From Breoghania sp. (GTDB lineage Bacteria; Pseudomonadota; Alphaproteobacteria; Rhizobiales; Stappiaceae), in assembly GCF_030066895.1 (NCBI RefSeq), contig NZ_JASJAV010000002.1:248001-312000 (forward strand): a stretch of 64,000 bases of DNA, in the 5' to 3' direction. The notes beneath the pieces were generated by a model. It was not told where the DNA came from. It ran no database searches and worked only from the letters and a program-made list of their open reading frames with translations. Both the position numbers and the translations under genes were made by a program. Below, piece by piece: positions 50,695 through 60,432 of the stretch. The number at the start of each line of letters is the position of its first letter. Within the stretch, counting starts at the first letter, position 1.

Positions 50695-52119
50695 TCAGGC
50701 CGCCGTGCCGCCCACGGTCAGCGCGTTGATGCGCATGGTCGGCTGGCCGACGCCCACCGGCACGCCCTGGCCCTGCTTGCCGCAGATGCCGATGCCCGGA
50801 TCTAGCGCCATGTCGTTGCCGATCATCGGCACGCGGGTCAGCGCGTCGGGGCCGTTGCCGATCAGCATCGCACCCTTGACGGGGGCGCCAATCTTGCCGT
50901 TCTCGATCCTGTAGGCCTCGGTGCAGGAGAAGACGAACTTGCCCGACGTGATGTCCACCTGGCCACCGCCGAAGGAAATGGCGTAGATGCCGTCTTTCAC
51001 CGAAGCCAGGATTTCGGCCGGATCGTGCTCTCCGCCCTGCATGATCGTGTTGGTCATGCGCGGCATCGGGATATGGGCAAAGGACTGGCGACGGCCGTTG
51101 CCGGTGGGTTCCCTGCCCATCAGCCGGGCGTTCTGTCGGTCCTGCATGTAGCCGACCAGAATGCCGTCCTCGATCAGCACGGTCTCGGATGTGGGCGTGC
51201 CCTCGTCATCGACATTGAGCGATCCGCGCCGCCCCGAAATCGTGCCGTCATCGACCACCGTCACCCCCGGAGAGGCGACGCGCTGGCCCATGAGACCGGC
51301 GAAGGCGGAGGTCTTCTTGCGGTTGAAATCGCCCTCAAGCCCGTGCCCGACCGCCTCGTGCAGCAGGATGCCGGGCCAGCCCGGGCCAAGGACCACGTCC
51401 ATCGTGCCCGCAGGCGCGGGGATGGCGTCCAGATTGACGAGCGCCTGCCGGAGCGCCTCGTCCACTGCATGCCGCCAGTTGGCTTCTGCGATGAACTCAC
51501 CGTAAGGCTGACGACCGCCGATGCCGTAGGACCCGCTTTCCTGACGATCCCCTTCGCCGGCGATGACCGACACGTTGAACCGCACCAGCGGGCGGATGTC
51601 GTGCACGCGGTGGCCGTCGGCGCGCAGGATGTCGACCACACGCCAGGATCCGGCCAGCGACACGCTCACCTGGCGCACGCGCGGATCCTTTTCACGCGCA
51701 TAGGCGTCGATGTGCTGCAGAAACTGGACCTTTTCCTCAAAGCCTGGTGCTTCCAGTGGATTGGTCGTGCCGTAGAGCATGGCGTTGGTGCGCGCAGGAG
51801 GGGCCGCATAGGTGCCCGCATGGCCGGACTTGACCGCCTGCACCGCATCGGCCGCGCGCTTCAGCGCGCCTTCGGAAATCTTGCCGGAATGGGCATAGCC
51901 TGCCGCTTCGCCCGCAACCGCGCGCAGGCCGAAGCCTTGCGAGGTGTCGAAGGTGGCGAATTTCAGCCGGCCGTTGTCCCATGCCAGCCGTTCGGACTGG
52001 GAATATTCAAGGAACAACTCGCCGTCATCGGCCCCGGAAAGCGCATCGCCGGTAATGCGGAGCGCCGTTTCCAGGCCGACGCCGGAACTCTCCAGAAGGT
52101 CGATGTCGTTGCTGCTCAT
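50695..52119 (-). CDS. tldD: Metalloprotease TldD
   Basis: Catalytic subunit of the TldD/TldE protease. 474 residues from ATG 52119 (MSSNDIDLLESSGVGLETAL). The zinc motif HExxxH is present in GILLHEAVGHGLEGDFNRKK. Other core segments: AGYAHSGKISEGALKRAADA, VTVVDDGTISGRRGSLNVDD, PRMTNTIMQGGEHDPAEILA, GGGQVDITSGKFVFSCTEAY. Intact. Partner PmbA is also intact in this window. In E. coli this pair matures microcin B17 and CcdA; no modified-peptide cluster is visible nearby. Confidence 0.95.
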   Translation of the reverse strand: MSSNDIDLLESSGVGLETALRITGDALSGADDGELFLEYSQSERLAWDNGRLKFATFDTSQGFGLRAVAGEAAGYAHSGKISEGALKRAADAVQAVKSGHAGTYAAPPARTNAMLYGTTNPLEAPGFEEKVQFLQHIDAYAREKDPRVRQVSVSLAGSWRVVDILRADGHRVHDIRPLVRFNVSVIAGEGDRQESGSYGIGGRQPYGEFIAEANWRHAVDEALRQALVNLDAIPAPAGTMDVVLGPGWPGILLHEAVGHGLEGDFNRKKTSAFAGLMGQRVASPGVTVVDDGTISGRRGSLNVDDEGTPTSETVLIEDGILVGYMQDRQNARLMGREPTGNGRRQSFAHIPMPRMTNTIMQGGEHDPAEILASVKDGIYAISFGGGQVDITSGKFVFSCTEAYRIENGKIGAPVKGAMLIGNGPDALTRVPMIGNDMALDPGIGICGKQGQGVPVGVGQPTMRINALTVGGTAA

Positions 52120-52205
52120 GGCGATCTCCGGAAATGATGAAAGGGGGAGCGCTTTCGCCGCTCCGTTGCGCTCCAATATGGAGCCGATTGCCCCATTCAA
52201 CCAGA

Positions 52206-52239
52206 GGCAGGGCCCGCAGGGCCGTCTTGAAGGATGGGC
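52206..52239. repeat. Half copy of the dispersed palindromic repeat
   Basis: GGCCCGCAGGGCCGTCTTGAAGGATGGGC resembles the right arm of copies A-C (CCGTCTCGAAGGATGGGC) with one substitution; the left arm is absent. Lies between tldD and the IalB-like gene. Confidence 0.6.
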
Positions 52240-52284
52240 AACGCACTCCAATTCGATGGTCGGTTCGATGCCCGCCCACCGCGC

Positions 52285-52809
52285 CTATTTCAGCGCGTCG
52301 AAGCCTTCGGTGAAGCCATTGAGGGAGATCGGGATGCCGATGCCTTCTTCCGGGGTCTGGAAGATGATGAAGGTGGCGAGCTTGCCGGTGCGCATCTTCT
52401 TCAAGAGTTCTTCCTGAAGGATCACTTCCGCGATGCAGCCATTGGGCAGGCAGCGCACGAAACCGGCGCGGCCGATATCCGTGTCGTCGACCTTGAGGCC
52501 CAGGCCGAAGGGCAGCAGCACGCCGAGCGGCGCCAGAACGCGCAGGATCTTGGCTTCCTTGTCCGCAGTTTTCAGCACGATGATCGACAGGCCGACATTC
52601 TCACGGTCTTCCGCGGTGACGTTCTGGATGAGGGCGCATTGTTCGGACTTGGCGCCGGGAGGCGTATCGCAACGGATCTGCCAGTCGCCGTGAACCTCTT
52701 TCACCGCACCCTGCGCCATGGCCGGCGTGGCAAGGCCCTGAAGTGCTGCGCTTGCCAGAAGAAGGCAGGCGAGGCCCGCCCGGACCATGCGCATGGACGA
52801 ATCGAACAC
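52285..52809 (-). CDS. IalB-family (invasion-associated locus B) periplasmic protein
   Basis: About 174 residues. The GTG at 52809 is chosen as start because GGAGG lies 5 bases upstream; the in-frame ATG 52794 has no such site. Signal peptide (RAGLACLLLASAALQGLATP, AMAQ), then the family core VHGDWQIRCDTPPGAKSEQC, ALIQNVTAEDRENVGLSII, ILRVLAPLGVLLPFGLGLKV, CLPNGCIAEVILQEELLKKM. The Cys pairs probably form disulfides. First described in Bartonella invasion, but widespread in alphaproteobacteria with unclear role. Intact. Confidence 0.9.
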   Translation of the reverse strand: MFDSSMRMVRAGLACLLLASAALQGLATPAMAQGAVKEVHGDWQIRCDTPPGAKSEQCALIQNVTAEDRENVGLSIIVLKTADKEAKILRVLAPLGVLLPFGLGLKVDDTDIGRAGFVRCLPNGCIAEVILQEELLKKMRTGKLATFIIFQTPEEGIGIPISLNGFTEGFDALK

Positions 52810-53357
52810 GTGAACCTCCGAATCGGATCTCAGTCTTTGAGGCGGATCAAACGGCTGCGAATCACTACAGCCGGAAACGCCTGATCTGGTGCGACATTGC
52901 CCGAGATGGTTGTTCCGTTCCAGTCCCCAACCGTGCTCGCCTGCCGCCGTGGCGGAATTGAGGCCGTCTCCTCGTCGCAAAGCACAGGCGAGACTTGTGG
53001 CGCTCTGGGCTTAATGAAGCGTTTTGCGGCCAAAACGCGCGTATCGGTGGACAACGCAAGCCGGATGGGAAAATACCCCTATTGGCCGATTGGAGGAGGC
53101 AATGTTTGCTTGGGGCCCCTGCGACAATATGCTAGAGGTGCGGCAAATGGACGCCGTCCAGAGCAAACGTCTATGGTCCCTCCGGATTTGTGCCGTAGTA
53201 TCGCGTCTTCGTAAGGTTGACTTGATGTTATGGGCGAATTGTCGTGACGGAGGGGCGTAGTGTGGTGTCAGGTATTGAATAGAAATCGAATAGAATCCGG
53301 TCGCCCGAGGGGGCGGAGGCCTGGAATAGGCACCGAGATGAAAGGGAGCGCATCAAG
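52810..53357. other. Intergenic upstream of the oxidase operon; no gene seen
   Basis: About 550 bases between the IalB-like gene and coxB. It must contain the promoter of the cox operon, but I cannot point to a convincing -35/-10 pair, FNR/ANR box or RNA element. Short frames exist but none shows recognisable homology. Confidence 0.5.
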
Positions 53358-54302
53358 GTGAATTATCCGCTTAAGCGTATCTCGGATGGGGGGCGGGTCG
53401 GCGGTGCGGCATTGGCTGCACTTGCAGGGTCTGCCGCAGCGGCGTCGGCTGCCAAGCCTGAGCCGTGGAGCGTCAACCTGCAGCCAGCCGCAACCGACGT
53501 GATGCGCGACATTCACGCCTTTTCCAATTTTACCCTGTGGATCATCATCCCGATCGTGGTGCTGGTCTCGATCCTTCTGCTGATCGTCATGGTGCGTTTC
53601 AACGCGCGGTCCAACCCGAACCCGTCGCGCACCAGCCACAACACGCTGATCGAGGTGATCTGGACGGTCGTCCCGATCCTCATTCTGGTGGCGATCGCCA
53701 TTCCTTCGTTCCGACTTCTCTACAAGGAGCTGGTGGTTCCTCCTGCCGACATCACGGTGAAGGCGACCGGATATCAGTGGGCCTGGGGCTACGAATATAC
53801 GGACGACGCCTATGAGGGCATTTCCTTCGACGCCTACATGCTGAGCGACGCCGACTGTGCCGAGCGCATCGCCGCCGGCGCCAGCAAGGCCTCCCTGCCG
53901 CGGCTTCTGGCCACCGACTACGACGTGGTGGTTCCGGTCAACAAGGTGGTGAAGGTGCAGGTCACCTCCACCGACGTGATCCACTCCTTCGCTCTTCCGG
54001 CCTTCGGCGTGAAGGTCGACGCCATTCCCGGCCGGTTGAACGAGACCTGGTTCAAGCCGGAAGCGCCGGGCGTCTATTACGGCCAGTGTTCGGAGCTGTG
54101 TGGCAAGGATCACGCCTTCATGCCTATCGTCATTCGCGTCGTGACCGACGAGCAGTTTGCCGCCTGGACGGATGCCGCCAAGGAGGACGTCGATCAGGCG
54201 AACGAGCTTCTGGCGAAGATGACCGCGAATGCCGAACCCAAGACCGCTGCGAACGATGCGGGCGCGTCTGACGGCAAGGAACTCGAGGTCGTGGTCCGCT
54301 GA
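53358..54302 (+). CDS. coxB: Cytochrome c oxidase subunit II
   Basis: Carries the CuA centre that accepts electrons from cytochrome c. GTG start at 53358 with GGGAG upstream. Signal/leader (AALAALAGSAAAASA), two transmembrane helices (TLWIIIPIVVLVSILLLIVM; TVVPILILVAIAIPSFRLL), aromatic YQWAWGYEY stretch, and the CuA ligands in STDVIHSFALPAFGVKVDAI and YGQCSELCGKDHAFMPIVI. 314 residues with a hydrophilic C-terminal extension after the domain. Intact. First gene of the aa3 operon. Confidence 0.97.
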   Translation: MNYPLKRISDGGRVGGAALAALAGSAAAASAAKPEPWSVNLQPAATDVMRDIHAFSNFTLWIIIPIVVLVSILLLIVMVRFNARSNPNPSRTSHNTLIEVIWTVVPILILVAIAIPSFRLLYKELVVPPADITVKATGYQWAWGYEYTDDAYEGISFDAYMLSDADCAERIAAGASKASLPRLLATDYDVVVPVNKVVKVQVTSTDVIHSFALPAFGVKVDAIPGRLNETWFKPEAPGVYYGQCSELCGKDHAFMPIVIRVVTDEQFAAWTDAAKEDVDQANELLAKMTANAEPKTAANDAGASDGKELEVVVR

Positions 54303-54462
54303 AGAGCGGGCCCGCCCGTGAATGAGTGAGGGAATCCGGCGGAGCGCCCGCAGGTCCGAAGTCGGATTTGCGCATTTGGCGATCCGCCGAAAACAAGATC
54401 TGGTTCGCGCGCTGGAGCGGGCGCTTGCGACCGGGGACGAGGTTTAAGGGGAGAAAGGCACG

Positions 54463-56109
54463 ATGGCGGCTTCACAGGCCCATGCAGAGCATGCCCTTCC
54501 GCATGGATGGCGGCGTTACGTCTATTCGACGAACCACAAGGATATCGGCACGATGTACCTGATCTTCGCCATCGCGGCGGGGGTCATCGGCGGCTTTCTC
54601 TCGGTGATGATGCGCTGGGAGTTGCAGGAGCCGGGTATCCAGATCTTCCACGGCCTCGCCGCTATGGTCTACGGCGCCGAAGGGGCGGCGGCGACCGATC
54701 TTGGTAAGTCCATGTACAACGCCTTCACCACGGCGCACGGCCTGATCATGATCTTCTTCATGGTCATGCCCGCGCTGATCGGCGGCTTTGCCAACTGGTT
54801 CGTGCCGATCATGATCGGAGCGCCCGACATGGCGTTCCCGCGCATGAACAACATCTCCTTCTGGCTGCTGCCGTCGGCTTTCCTGCTGCTGCTGCTGTCC
54901 ATGTTCGCGCCCTCCGCACCGGGAGCCTACGGCGTCGGAGGCGGCTGGACGATCTATCCGCCCTTGTCGACCTCAGGCCAGCCCGGACCGGCGATGGATA
55001 TGGCGATCCTGTCGCTGCACATTGCCGGAGCGTCCTCTATCCTGGGCGCGATCAACTTCATCACCACCATCTTCAACATGCGCGCGCCGGGCATGACGCT
55101 GCACAAGATGCCGCTGTTTGCCTGGTCGGTGTTGGTGACGGCGTTCCTGCTGCTGCTGTCGCTGCCCGTTCTGGCCGGTGGCATCACCATGCTGCTGACG
55201 GATCGCAACTTCGGCACGACTTTCTTCGCGCCCGCAGGCGGCGGTGACCCGATCCTGTTCCAGCACCTGTTCTGGTTCTTTGGTCACCCGGAAGTGTACA
55301 TCCTGATCCTGCCGGCCTTCGGCATCATCAGCCACATCATCTCCACCTTCTCGCGCAAGCCGATCTTCGGTTATCTCGGCATGGCCTATGCCATGGTGGC
55401 GATCGGCGTCGTCGGCTTCATCGTGTGGGCGCACCACATGTACACGGTCGGTCTCGACGTCGACACGCAGGCCTATTTCATCTTCGCCACGATGGTGATC
55501 GCCGTGCCCACGGGCGTGAAGATCTTCTCGTGGATCGCAACCATGTGGGGCGGATCGATCTCCTTCCGCACGCCGATGCTGTGGGCGCTGGGCTTCATCT
55601 TCCTGTTCACCATCGGTGGCGTGACGGGCGTGCAGCTTGCCAATGCCGGTCTCGACCGCTCGCTGCACGACACCTATTTCGTGGTTGCCCACTTCCACTA
55701 CGTGCTGTCACTGGGGGCGGTTTTCGCCATCTTCGGAGGCTGGTATTACTGGTTCCCGAAGATGTTCGGCTACATGTACAACGATACCATCTCCAAGCTG
55801 CATTTCTGGGTCACCTTCATCGGCGTGAACCTGATTTTCTTCCCGCAGCACTTCCTCGGTGCCAACGGAATGCCGCGCCGCTACATCGACTATCCGGAAG
55901 GTTTTGCCAACTGGAACTGGATCTCGTCGATGGGCTCCTATATTTCCGCGGTAGGCGTTCTGATCTTCCTGGTCGGCGTCATCGAGGCTTTCGCCAGGAA
56001 GCGGGCTGCGGGCAACAATCCCTGGGGCGAAGGTGCGACCACGCTGGAATGGACCCTGTCCTCTCCGCCGCCCTTCCACCAGTTCGAGACACTGCCGCGC
56101 ATCAAGTAG
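54463..56109 (+). CDS. coxA: Cytochrome c oxidase subunit I
   Basis: Catalytic aa3-type subunit with heme a and the heme a3-CuB centre. 548 residues, 12 helices, intact. Low-spin heme His in [20 protein letters not shown], the CuB His-Tyr crosslink region [20 protein letters not shown], the His pair [18 protein letters not shown], and [23 protein letters not shown] 54463 has GGGGAGAAAGG upstream. Ends in TAG. 160-base gap from coxB. Confidence 0.98.
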   Translation: MAASQAHAEHALPHGWRRYVYSTNHKDIGTMYLIFAIAAGVIGGFLSVMMRWELQEPGIQIFHGLAAMVYGAEGAAATDLGKSMYNAFTTAHGLIMIFFMVMPALIGGFANWFVPIMIGAPDMAFPRMNNISFWLLPSAFLLLLLSMFAPSAPGAYGVGGGWTIYPPLSTSGQPGPAMDMAILSLHIAGASSILGAINFITTIFNMRAPGMTLHKMPLFAWSVLVTAFLLLLSLPVLAGGITMLLTDRNFGTTFFAPAGGGDPILFQHLFWFFGHPEVYILILPAFGIISHIISTFSRKPIFGYLGMAYAMVAIGVVGFIVWAHHMYTVGLDVDTQAYFIFATMVIAVPTGVKIFSWIATMWGGSISFRTPMLWALGFIFLFTIGGVTGVQLANAGLDRSLHDTYFVVAHFHYVLSLGAVFAIFGGWYYWFPKMFGYMYNDTISKLHFWVTFIGVNLIFFPQHFLGANGMPRRYIDYPEGFANWNWISSMGSYISAVGVLIFLVGVIEAFARKRAAGNNPWGEGATTLEWTLSSPPPFHQFETLPRIK

Positions 56110-56223
56110 CGCGGTCGGCACGACCGTTAAGAAACGATCCGGCGCTGGGTGTGTCCTTCGGGCCCCGACGCCGGTTCAACAGATCTCAGAGCCTGTAAGG
56201 CCAATAAGAATAGGAACTTGCGT

Positions 56224-57180
56224 ATGTCGCTTGTCGAGCGTCAGGACAGTACGATCGCAACCGCCGCCTGGGAGGGCGGTACCGGCTCGGTGGGCGATTA
56301 TTTCGCTCTGCTGAAGCTGCGCGTCATGTCTCTGGTCATATTCACCGCGCTGGTGGGCATCATTCTCGCCCCCGGCGGGGTGCATCCTGTTCTGGCGGCC
56401 ACTGCGCTTCTGTGCATCGCCATCGGCGCGGGTGCGTCCGGTGCGCTCAACATGTGGTACGACGCCGATATAGATCGCGTGATGTCGCGCACCGCCAAGC
56501 GGCCGATCCCGGCGGGGCGGATCACGGGTCATGAGGCGCTCGCCTTCGGCATGACGCTGGCCTGCGGCTCCGTGCTGATGATCGGGCTGGCACTCAACCT
56601 GCTGGCCGCCGGGCTGCTGGCCTTCACCATCTTCTTCTATGTCGTCGTCTACACGATGTGGCTGAAGCGCTCCACGCCGCAGAACATCGTCATCGGCGGG
56701 GCGTCCGGCGCGCTGCCCCCGGTCATCGGCTGGACGGCCGTGACGGGCTCCGTCAGCCTGGAGAGCATCGTCCTCTTCCTGATCATCTTCATGTGGACGC
56801 CGCCCCATTTCTGGGCGCTCGCGCTGTTCAAGTCGGCCGACTACGAGACGGCGGGCGTGCCCATGCTACCGGTGGTGCGCGGTCCGCAATCTACCCGCAA
56901 TCACATCCTCGTCTATTCGCTGCTGCTGGTGTCCGTCGGATTGATGCCCGCACTGCTGGGCTTTGCCGGTCCGCTTTATGGCGTGGTCGCGGGAGTGCTG
57001 GGCGCGACGTTCGTCTGGCTTGCGGTCGATGTCTGGCGTCGGCGCGAGGGCGTGCTGGCGACGCGGGCGGCCTTCCGCCTCTTCGTCTTCTCGATCTTCT
57101 ATCTTTTCGCCTTGTTCGCGCTGCTGCTTGTCGAACGGGTGGTCACGCTGACCCTGCAGCTTCTGGGGTGGGGAGGATGA
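56224..57180 (+). CDS. ctaB: Protoheme IX farnesyltransferase (heme o synthase)
   Basis: Makes heme o, precursor of heme a. 318 residues, nine-helix UbiA-type fold. Asp-rich motif [20 protein letters not shown] and second motif [23 protein letters not shown] 56224 chosen ([18 protein letters not shown]). Intact. Its TGA overlaps the next start (ATGA), so the following small protein is translationally coupled. The heme a synthase gene ctaA is not in the window. Confidence 0.97.
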   Translation: MSLVERQDSTIATAAWEGGTGSVGDYFALLKLRVMSLVIFTALVGIILAPGGVHPVLAATALLCIAIGAGASGALNMWYDADIDRVMSRTAKRPIPAGRITGHEALAFGMTLACGSVLMIGLALNLLAAGLLAFTIFFYVVVYTMWLKRSTPQNIVIGGASGALPPVIGWTAVTGSVSLESIVLFLIIFMWTPPHFWALALFKSADYETAGVPMLPVVRGPQSTRNHILVYSLLLVSVGLMPALLGFAGPLYGVVAGVLGATFVWLAVDVWRRREGVLATRAAFRLFVFSIFYLFALFALLLVERVVTLTLQLLGWGG

Positions 57181-57341
57181 GTGTCATGACCGACGACCGT
57201 ATCGAACTGAGCCCGGAACAGAAGAAGCGACGGCGCACGCGATCGGTCGCGATCGCATTGGTGCTCGCCGCGCTGGTGATCCTGTTCTACGCGGTGACCA
57301 TCGCCAAGATGAGCGTCAATCTCGAAGGCATGGGAGGCTAG
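57177..57341 (+). CDS. Small single-helix protein of the cytochrome oxidase operon (CoxF-like)
   Basis: 54 residues: [20 protein letters not shown], then [20 protein letters not shown] as one transmembrane helix and a short outer tail. Small proteins with a charged N-terminus plus one helix occupy the ctaB-ctaG gap in many Hyphomicrobiales and are sometimes called CoxF; their role in oxidase assembly is unproven. ATG overlaps the ctaB stop. Ends in TAG, 8 bases before ctaG. Confidence 0.8.
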   Translation: MSVMTDDRIELSPEQKKRRRTRSVAIALVLAALVILFYAVTIAKMSVNLEGMGG

Positions 57342-57349
57342 AGGGAGGA

Positions 57350-58000
57350 ATGTCGGGGAGGGACAATCCGGGAAGCGGCGCGCGGGGAGAGGGACCCGAT
57401 GTGCGGCCGGGCGCAAAGCGCGATGCCGGAAAGCGCAACCGCACGCTAGCGCTGGTCTGCGTGGCCTTCGTCGGCTGCATGGTCGGGGCCGCTTATGCTG
57501 CCGTGCCGCTCTACCAGATCTTTTGCGCTGTGACCGGATACGGCGGCACCACCCAGCGTGCCGAAGCCGCACCCGTCACGCCGATCGACCGGCGCATCAA
57601 GGTGCGTTTCGATGGCAATGTCGCGACCACGCTGCCCTGGTCCTTCAAGCCGGTGACGCGGCAGGTCGAGCTTCAGCTCGGCGAAGTCGCGACCGAGCGC
57701 TATCACGTCGTTAACGAAAGCGGACGGAAGACGGCGGGCACCGCCACCTTCAACGTCACGCCGTTCGAGGCGGGCGCCTATTTCAACAAGCTCGATTGCT
57801 TCTGTTTCACCGAACAGGATCTGGCAGGCGGAGAAGCGCGCGACATGCCGGTCGTCTTCTTCGTCGATCCGGCGATGAACGAGGATCCGAACCTCGCTCA
57901 CATCGACACGATCACGCTGTCCTACACGTTTTTCCCGGCCGAGACGCCGGAACAGCCCGTCGCCTCCGCGCCGGGTCCGCAGAATGCTGGAAAACTCTGA
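57350..58000 (+). CDS. ctaG: Cytochrome c oxidase assembly protein CtaG (Cox11 type)
   Basis: Delivers copper to the CuB site of CoxA. 216 residues: basic N-terminus, one membrane anchor (LALVCVAFVGCMVGAAYAAV) followed by the conserved PLYQIFCAVTGYGGTTQRAE, and a periplasmic domain with the copper-binding KLDCFCFTEQDLAGGEARDM and PVVFFVDPAMNEDP. Intact, 54 bases before coxC. Confidence 0.96.
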   Translation: MSGRDNPGSGARGEGPDVRPGAKRDAGKRNRTLALVCVAFVGCMVGAAYAAVPLYQIFCAVTGYGGTTQRAEAAPVTPIDRRIKVRFDGNVATTLPWSFKPVTRQVELQLGEVATERYHVVNESGRKTAGTATFNVTPFEAGAYFNKLDCFCFTEQDLAGGEARDMPVVFFVDPAMNEDPNLAHIDTITLSYTFFPAETPEQPVASAPGPQNAGKL

Positions 58001-58054
58001 CAAGACGGGGTTGATTTCCGCACGCTTAGACTTGGTAAACCTGGGGGAGACAAC

Positions 58055-58927
58055 ATGGCCGAGGCCCATACCAAGAACCATGATTACCATCTTGTAGAGC
58101 CCAGTCCGTGGCCGTTTCTTGCCTCTGTCGGCGCCTTCGTCATGGCGCTGGGCGCGATCGGCCTGATGAAGTGGAACGTGGAGGAGACGTTCCAAGTCCT
58201 CGGCCTCGACCTGACCGGCTGGGGCATCTTTGCGGTGGGGCTGCTGATCATCCTCTACACCATGTACGCATGGTGGCGCGATGCCATCCGCGAGGGCCGT
58301 CAGGGCCACCACACACGCGTGGTCTCCCTGCATCTGCGCTACGGCATGATCATGTTCATCGCCTCGGAGGTGATGTTCTTCGTGGCCTGGTTCTGGGCTT
58401 ATTTCGGTGCCGCCCTGTTCCCGCATGAAGCGATCCAGTACGCGCGGGTGGAAGCGACCGGCGGGCATTGGCCGCCGGAGGGCATCGCCATCTTCGATCC
58501 CTGGCACCTGCCGCTTTTGAACACGCTGATCCTGCTGACATCCGGCACCACCGTGACCTGGGCGCACCACGCGCTCCTGCACAACGATCGCCAGGGCCTG
58601 GAGTGGGGGCTGACTTTCACCGTCGTTCTCGGCCTGATCTTCTCGATTTGTCAGGGTTACGAGTATGCCCACGCGGCCTTCTCGTTTTCCGGCAACATCT
58701 ATGGCGCCACCTTCTTCATGGCGACCGGGTTCCATGGTTTCCACGTCATCGTCGGAACGATCTTCCTGGCCGTTTGCCTGGCGCGTGCGACGGCGGGCGA
58801 TTTCACCCCGAAGCATCACTTCGGCTTCGAGGCGGCGGCCTGGTACTGGCACTTCGTCGACGTGGTGTGGCTGTTCCTGTTCGTCTGCATCTATGTGTGG
58901 GGCGCGGGCACACCGGCCGCGCACTGA
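58055..58927 (+). CDS. coxC: Cytochrome c oxidase subunit III
   Basis: Seven-helix structural subunit of the aa3 oxidase. 290 residues, intact: HDYHLVEPSPWPFLASVGAF, RYGMIMFIASEVMFFVAWFW, TSGTTVTWAHHALLHNDRQG, GFHGFHVIVGTIFLAVCLAR and the C-terminal AAWYWHFVDVVWLFLFVCIY. GGGGGA upstream of ATG 58055. Last intact gene of the operon. Confidence 0.97.
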   Translation: MAEAHTKNHDYHLVEPSPWPFLASVGAFVMALGAIGLMKWNVEETFQVLGLDLTGWGIFAVGLLIILYTMYAWWRDAIREGRQGHHTRVVSLHLRYGMIMFIASEVMFFVAWFWAYFGAALFPHEAIQYARVEATGGHWPPEGIAIFDPWHLPLLNTLILLTSGTTVTWAHHALLHNDRQGLEWGLTFTVVLGLIFSICQGYEYAHAAFSFSGNIYGATFFMATGFHGFHVIVGTIFLAVCLARATAGDFTPKHHFGFEAAAWYWHFVDVVWLFLFVCIYVWGAGTPAAH

Positions 58928-59066
58928 TCGGGTGTCCGACAGGACGCACGGCACTTCGCAAGTTGTGCGACACGATTCCGACAGCGACGGTTCCCGCCGT
59001 CGCTGTCGCCCGGCACGCGCCGAAAATGGCGCCGACCGACCGACCTGCCCGTGAAGGGACATTCCC

Positions 59067-59442
59067 ATGACCAATACCCCGCCCCGTCTGCTGTATCCCC
59101 CATTGCCTGCGACACAGACCGGCCTGCGCGGCCGTTGTCCGCGTTGCGGTCAGGGCACAAGCTCTTTGACGGTTTTCTCAACACGGCGAAGCGGTGCGAG
59201 GTGTGCGGGCTCGACTTCGAATTCATCGATTCCGGCGACGGCCCGGCCGTCTTCATCATCCTGATCATCGGTTTTCTGGTGATCGTGCCGCCCTTGCGGT
59301 GGAGGTGGTCTTCACGCCGCCGATCTGGCTGCATCTGGTGCTCTGGACGCCGCTTACCCTCGGCCTGCTGCGCCCGTTGAAGGGGCTGATGATCGCCCAG
59401 CAATACAAGCAAAGCGCGCAGGAAGGCCGGATTGGCGAATAA
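59067..59442 (+). pseudogene. DUF983 membrane protein, two frameshifts
   Basis: Small zinc-ribbon membrane protein that follows coxC in many alphaproteobacteria. Frame 1 gives LRGRCPRCGQG. After a lost base near 59155 (GGCACAAG for GGCCACAAG) comes KLFDGFLNTAKRCEVCGLDF and AVFIILIIGFLVIVPPL. After a second lost base near 59291 the original continuation is EVVFTPPIWLHLVLWTPLTL. Both losses are single C bases in C-rich contexts. The final TAA overlaps the surf1 start. Confidence 0.85.
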
Positions 59443-60180
59443 TCCCTCCCGCGCCACGGCGCTGCCCGGCATCCTGCTGCTCGTGGCACTCGCCGTGCTC
59501 GTCTCGCTCGGCAACTGGCAGATGCGGCGCCTCGCCTGGAAGCTCGATCTGATCGACAAGGTCGAAACCCGCCTCGGCGCCGACCCCGTCGCCCCGCCCG
59601 GTCCCGCAAACTGGAACGGGCTCGATCAGGATGCGATCGATTATCGCCAGGTCCGCCTGGCCGGCCGCTATCTCGACGGCGAGACCCATGTCTTCACCGC
59701 GCTGGGCGATCCGAAGGGGCGCTACGGCGGACCGGGCTATTGGGTGATTGTGCCGTTCGAAACGGATGAGGGCTGGACCGTCTTCGTCAACCGCGGTTTC
59801 GTGCCCCAGGATCTGAAGGATCCCGCAAAACGTCCGGGCAGCGCCGCGCCTTCGGGTATCCAAACCATTACGGGCACGATCCGTCATGCGGAGACGGACG
59901 GTGTTTCGCTGGAGGTGGAACCGGAAAAGAACATCTGGTATCGCCGCGATCAGGCCGAACTTGCCAAGGCGGCGGGGCTCAAGCCCGACGATGTCGCTCC
60001 CTACACGATCACCTCAATGCGGGGATGACGCCAAAGGGCGGCCTGCCGCAGCCGGGTGAAACGCAGGTGATCTTCAACAATCCGCATCTCGGCTACGCGA
60101 TGACATGGTACGGGCTCGCGGCCGGAGCGCTCGGCGTCTTCGTCGTGTTTGCGTTCGGACGGTTGAGGCGGTCCGGGTGA
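59432..60180 (+). pseudogene. SURF1 family protein (frameshifted near the C-terminus)
   Basis: Assembly factor that helps heme a3 insertion into CoxA. N-terminal helix GILLLVALAVLVSLGNWQMR, then GPGYWVIVPFETDEGWTVFV, NRGFVP and NIWYRRDQAELAKAAG. The first frame ends at 60026-60028; the C-terminal part continues one frame over with TPKGGLPQPGETQV and a second membrane helix GYAMTWYGLAAGALGVFVVF, stop TGA at 60178-60180. The stretch before NIWYRRD seems shorter than in relatives. Probable TTG start overlapping the DUF983 stop. Confidence 0.82.
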
Positions 60181-60228
60181 GGGCTGTTTTTCGGAGAAGT
60201 TACGGGCTGCGGTGGCGCAGTGCGGATG

Positions 60229-60356
60229 CCGATCCTTCGAGACGGGCCTGTCGGCTCTCCTCAGGATGATGTTATCGTGTTGTTGTCTTTGAGGAAACTC
60301 GCAACAAACTCAAAGTCATCCTGAGGAGGCGCGTCAGCGCCGTCTCGAAGGATCGG
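60229..60356. repeat. Dispersed palindromic repeat, copy C
   Basis: Left CCGATCCTTCGAGACGG is mirrored by CCGTCTCGAAGGATCGG, with inner CTCCTCAGGATGA and TCATCCTGAGGAG arms and an ATCGTGTTGTTG centre close to copy B. Lies between surf1 and a convergent peroxiredoxin gene. Confidence 0.9.
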
Positions 60357-60432
60357 TGACCCACACGATCCCGCTAAATCAGCCCCCTGGTAACGGCGGC
60401 GAACCGCGATTGGCCCGCCGCCTCGAACCGGC

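Noticed and set aside
52830..53054. 74-codon frame upstream of the cox operon
   Set aside because: No ribosome site, no homology, and overlapping frames on both strands are equally long, as expected by chance in GC-rich DNA.
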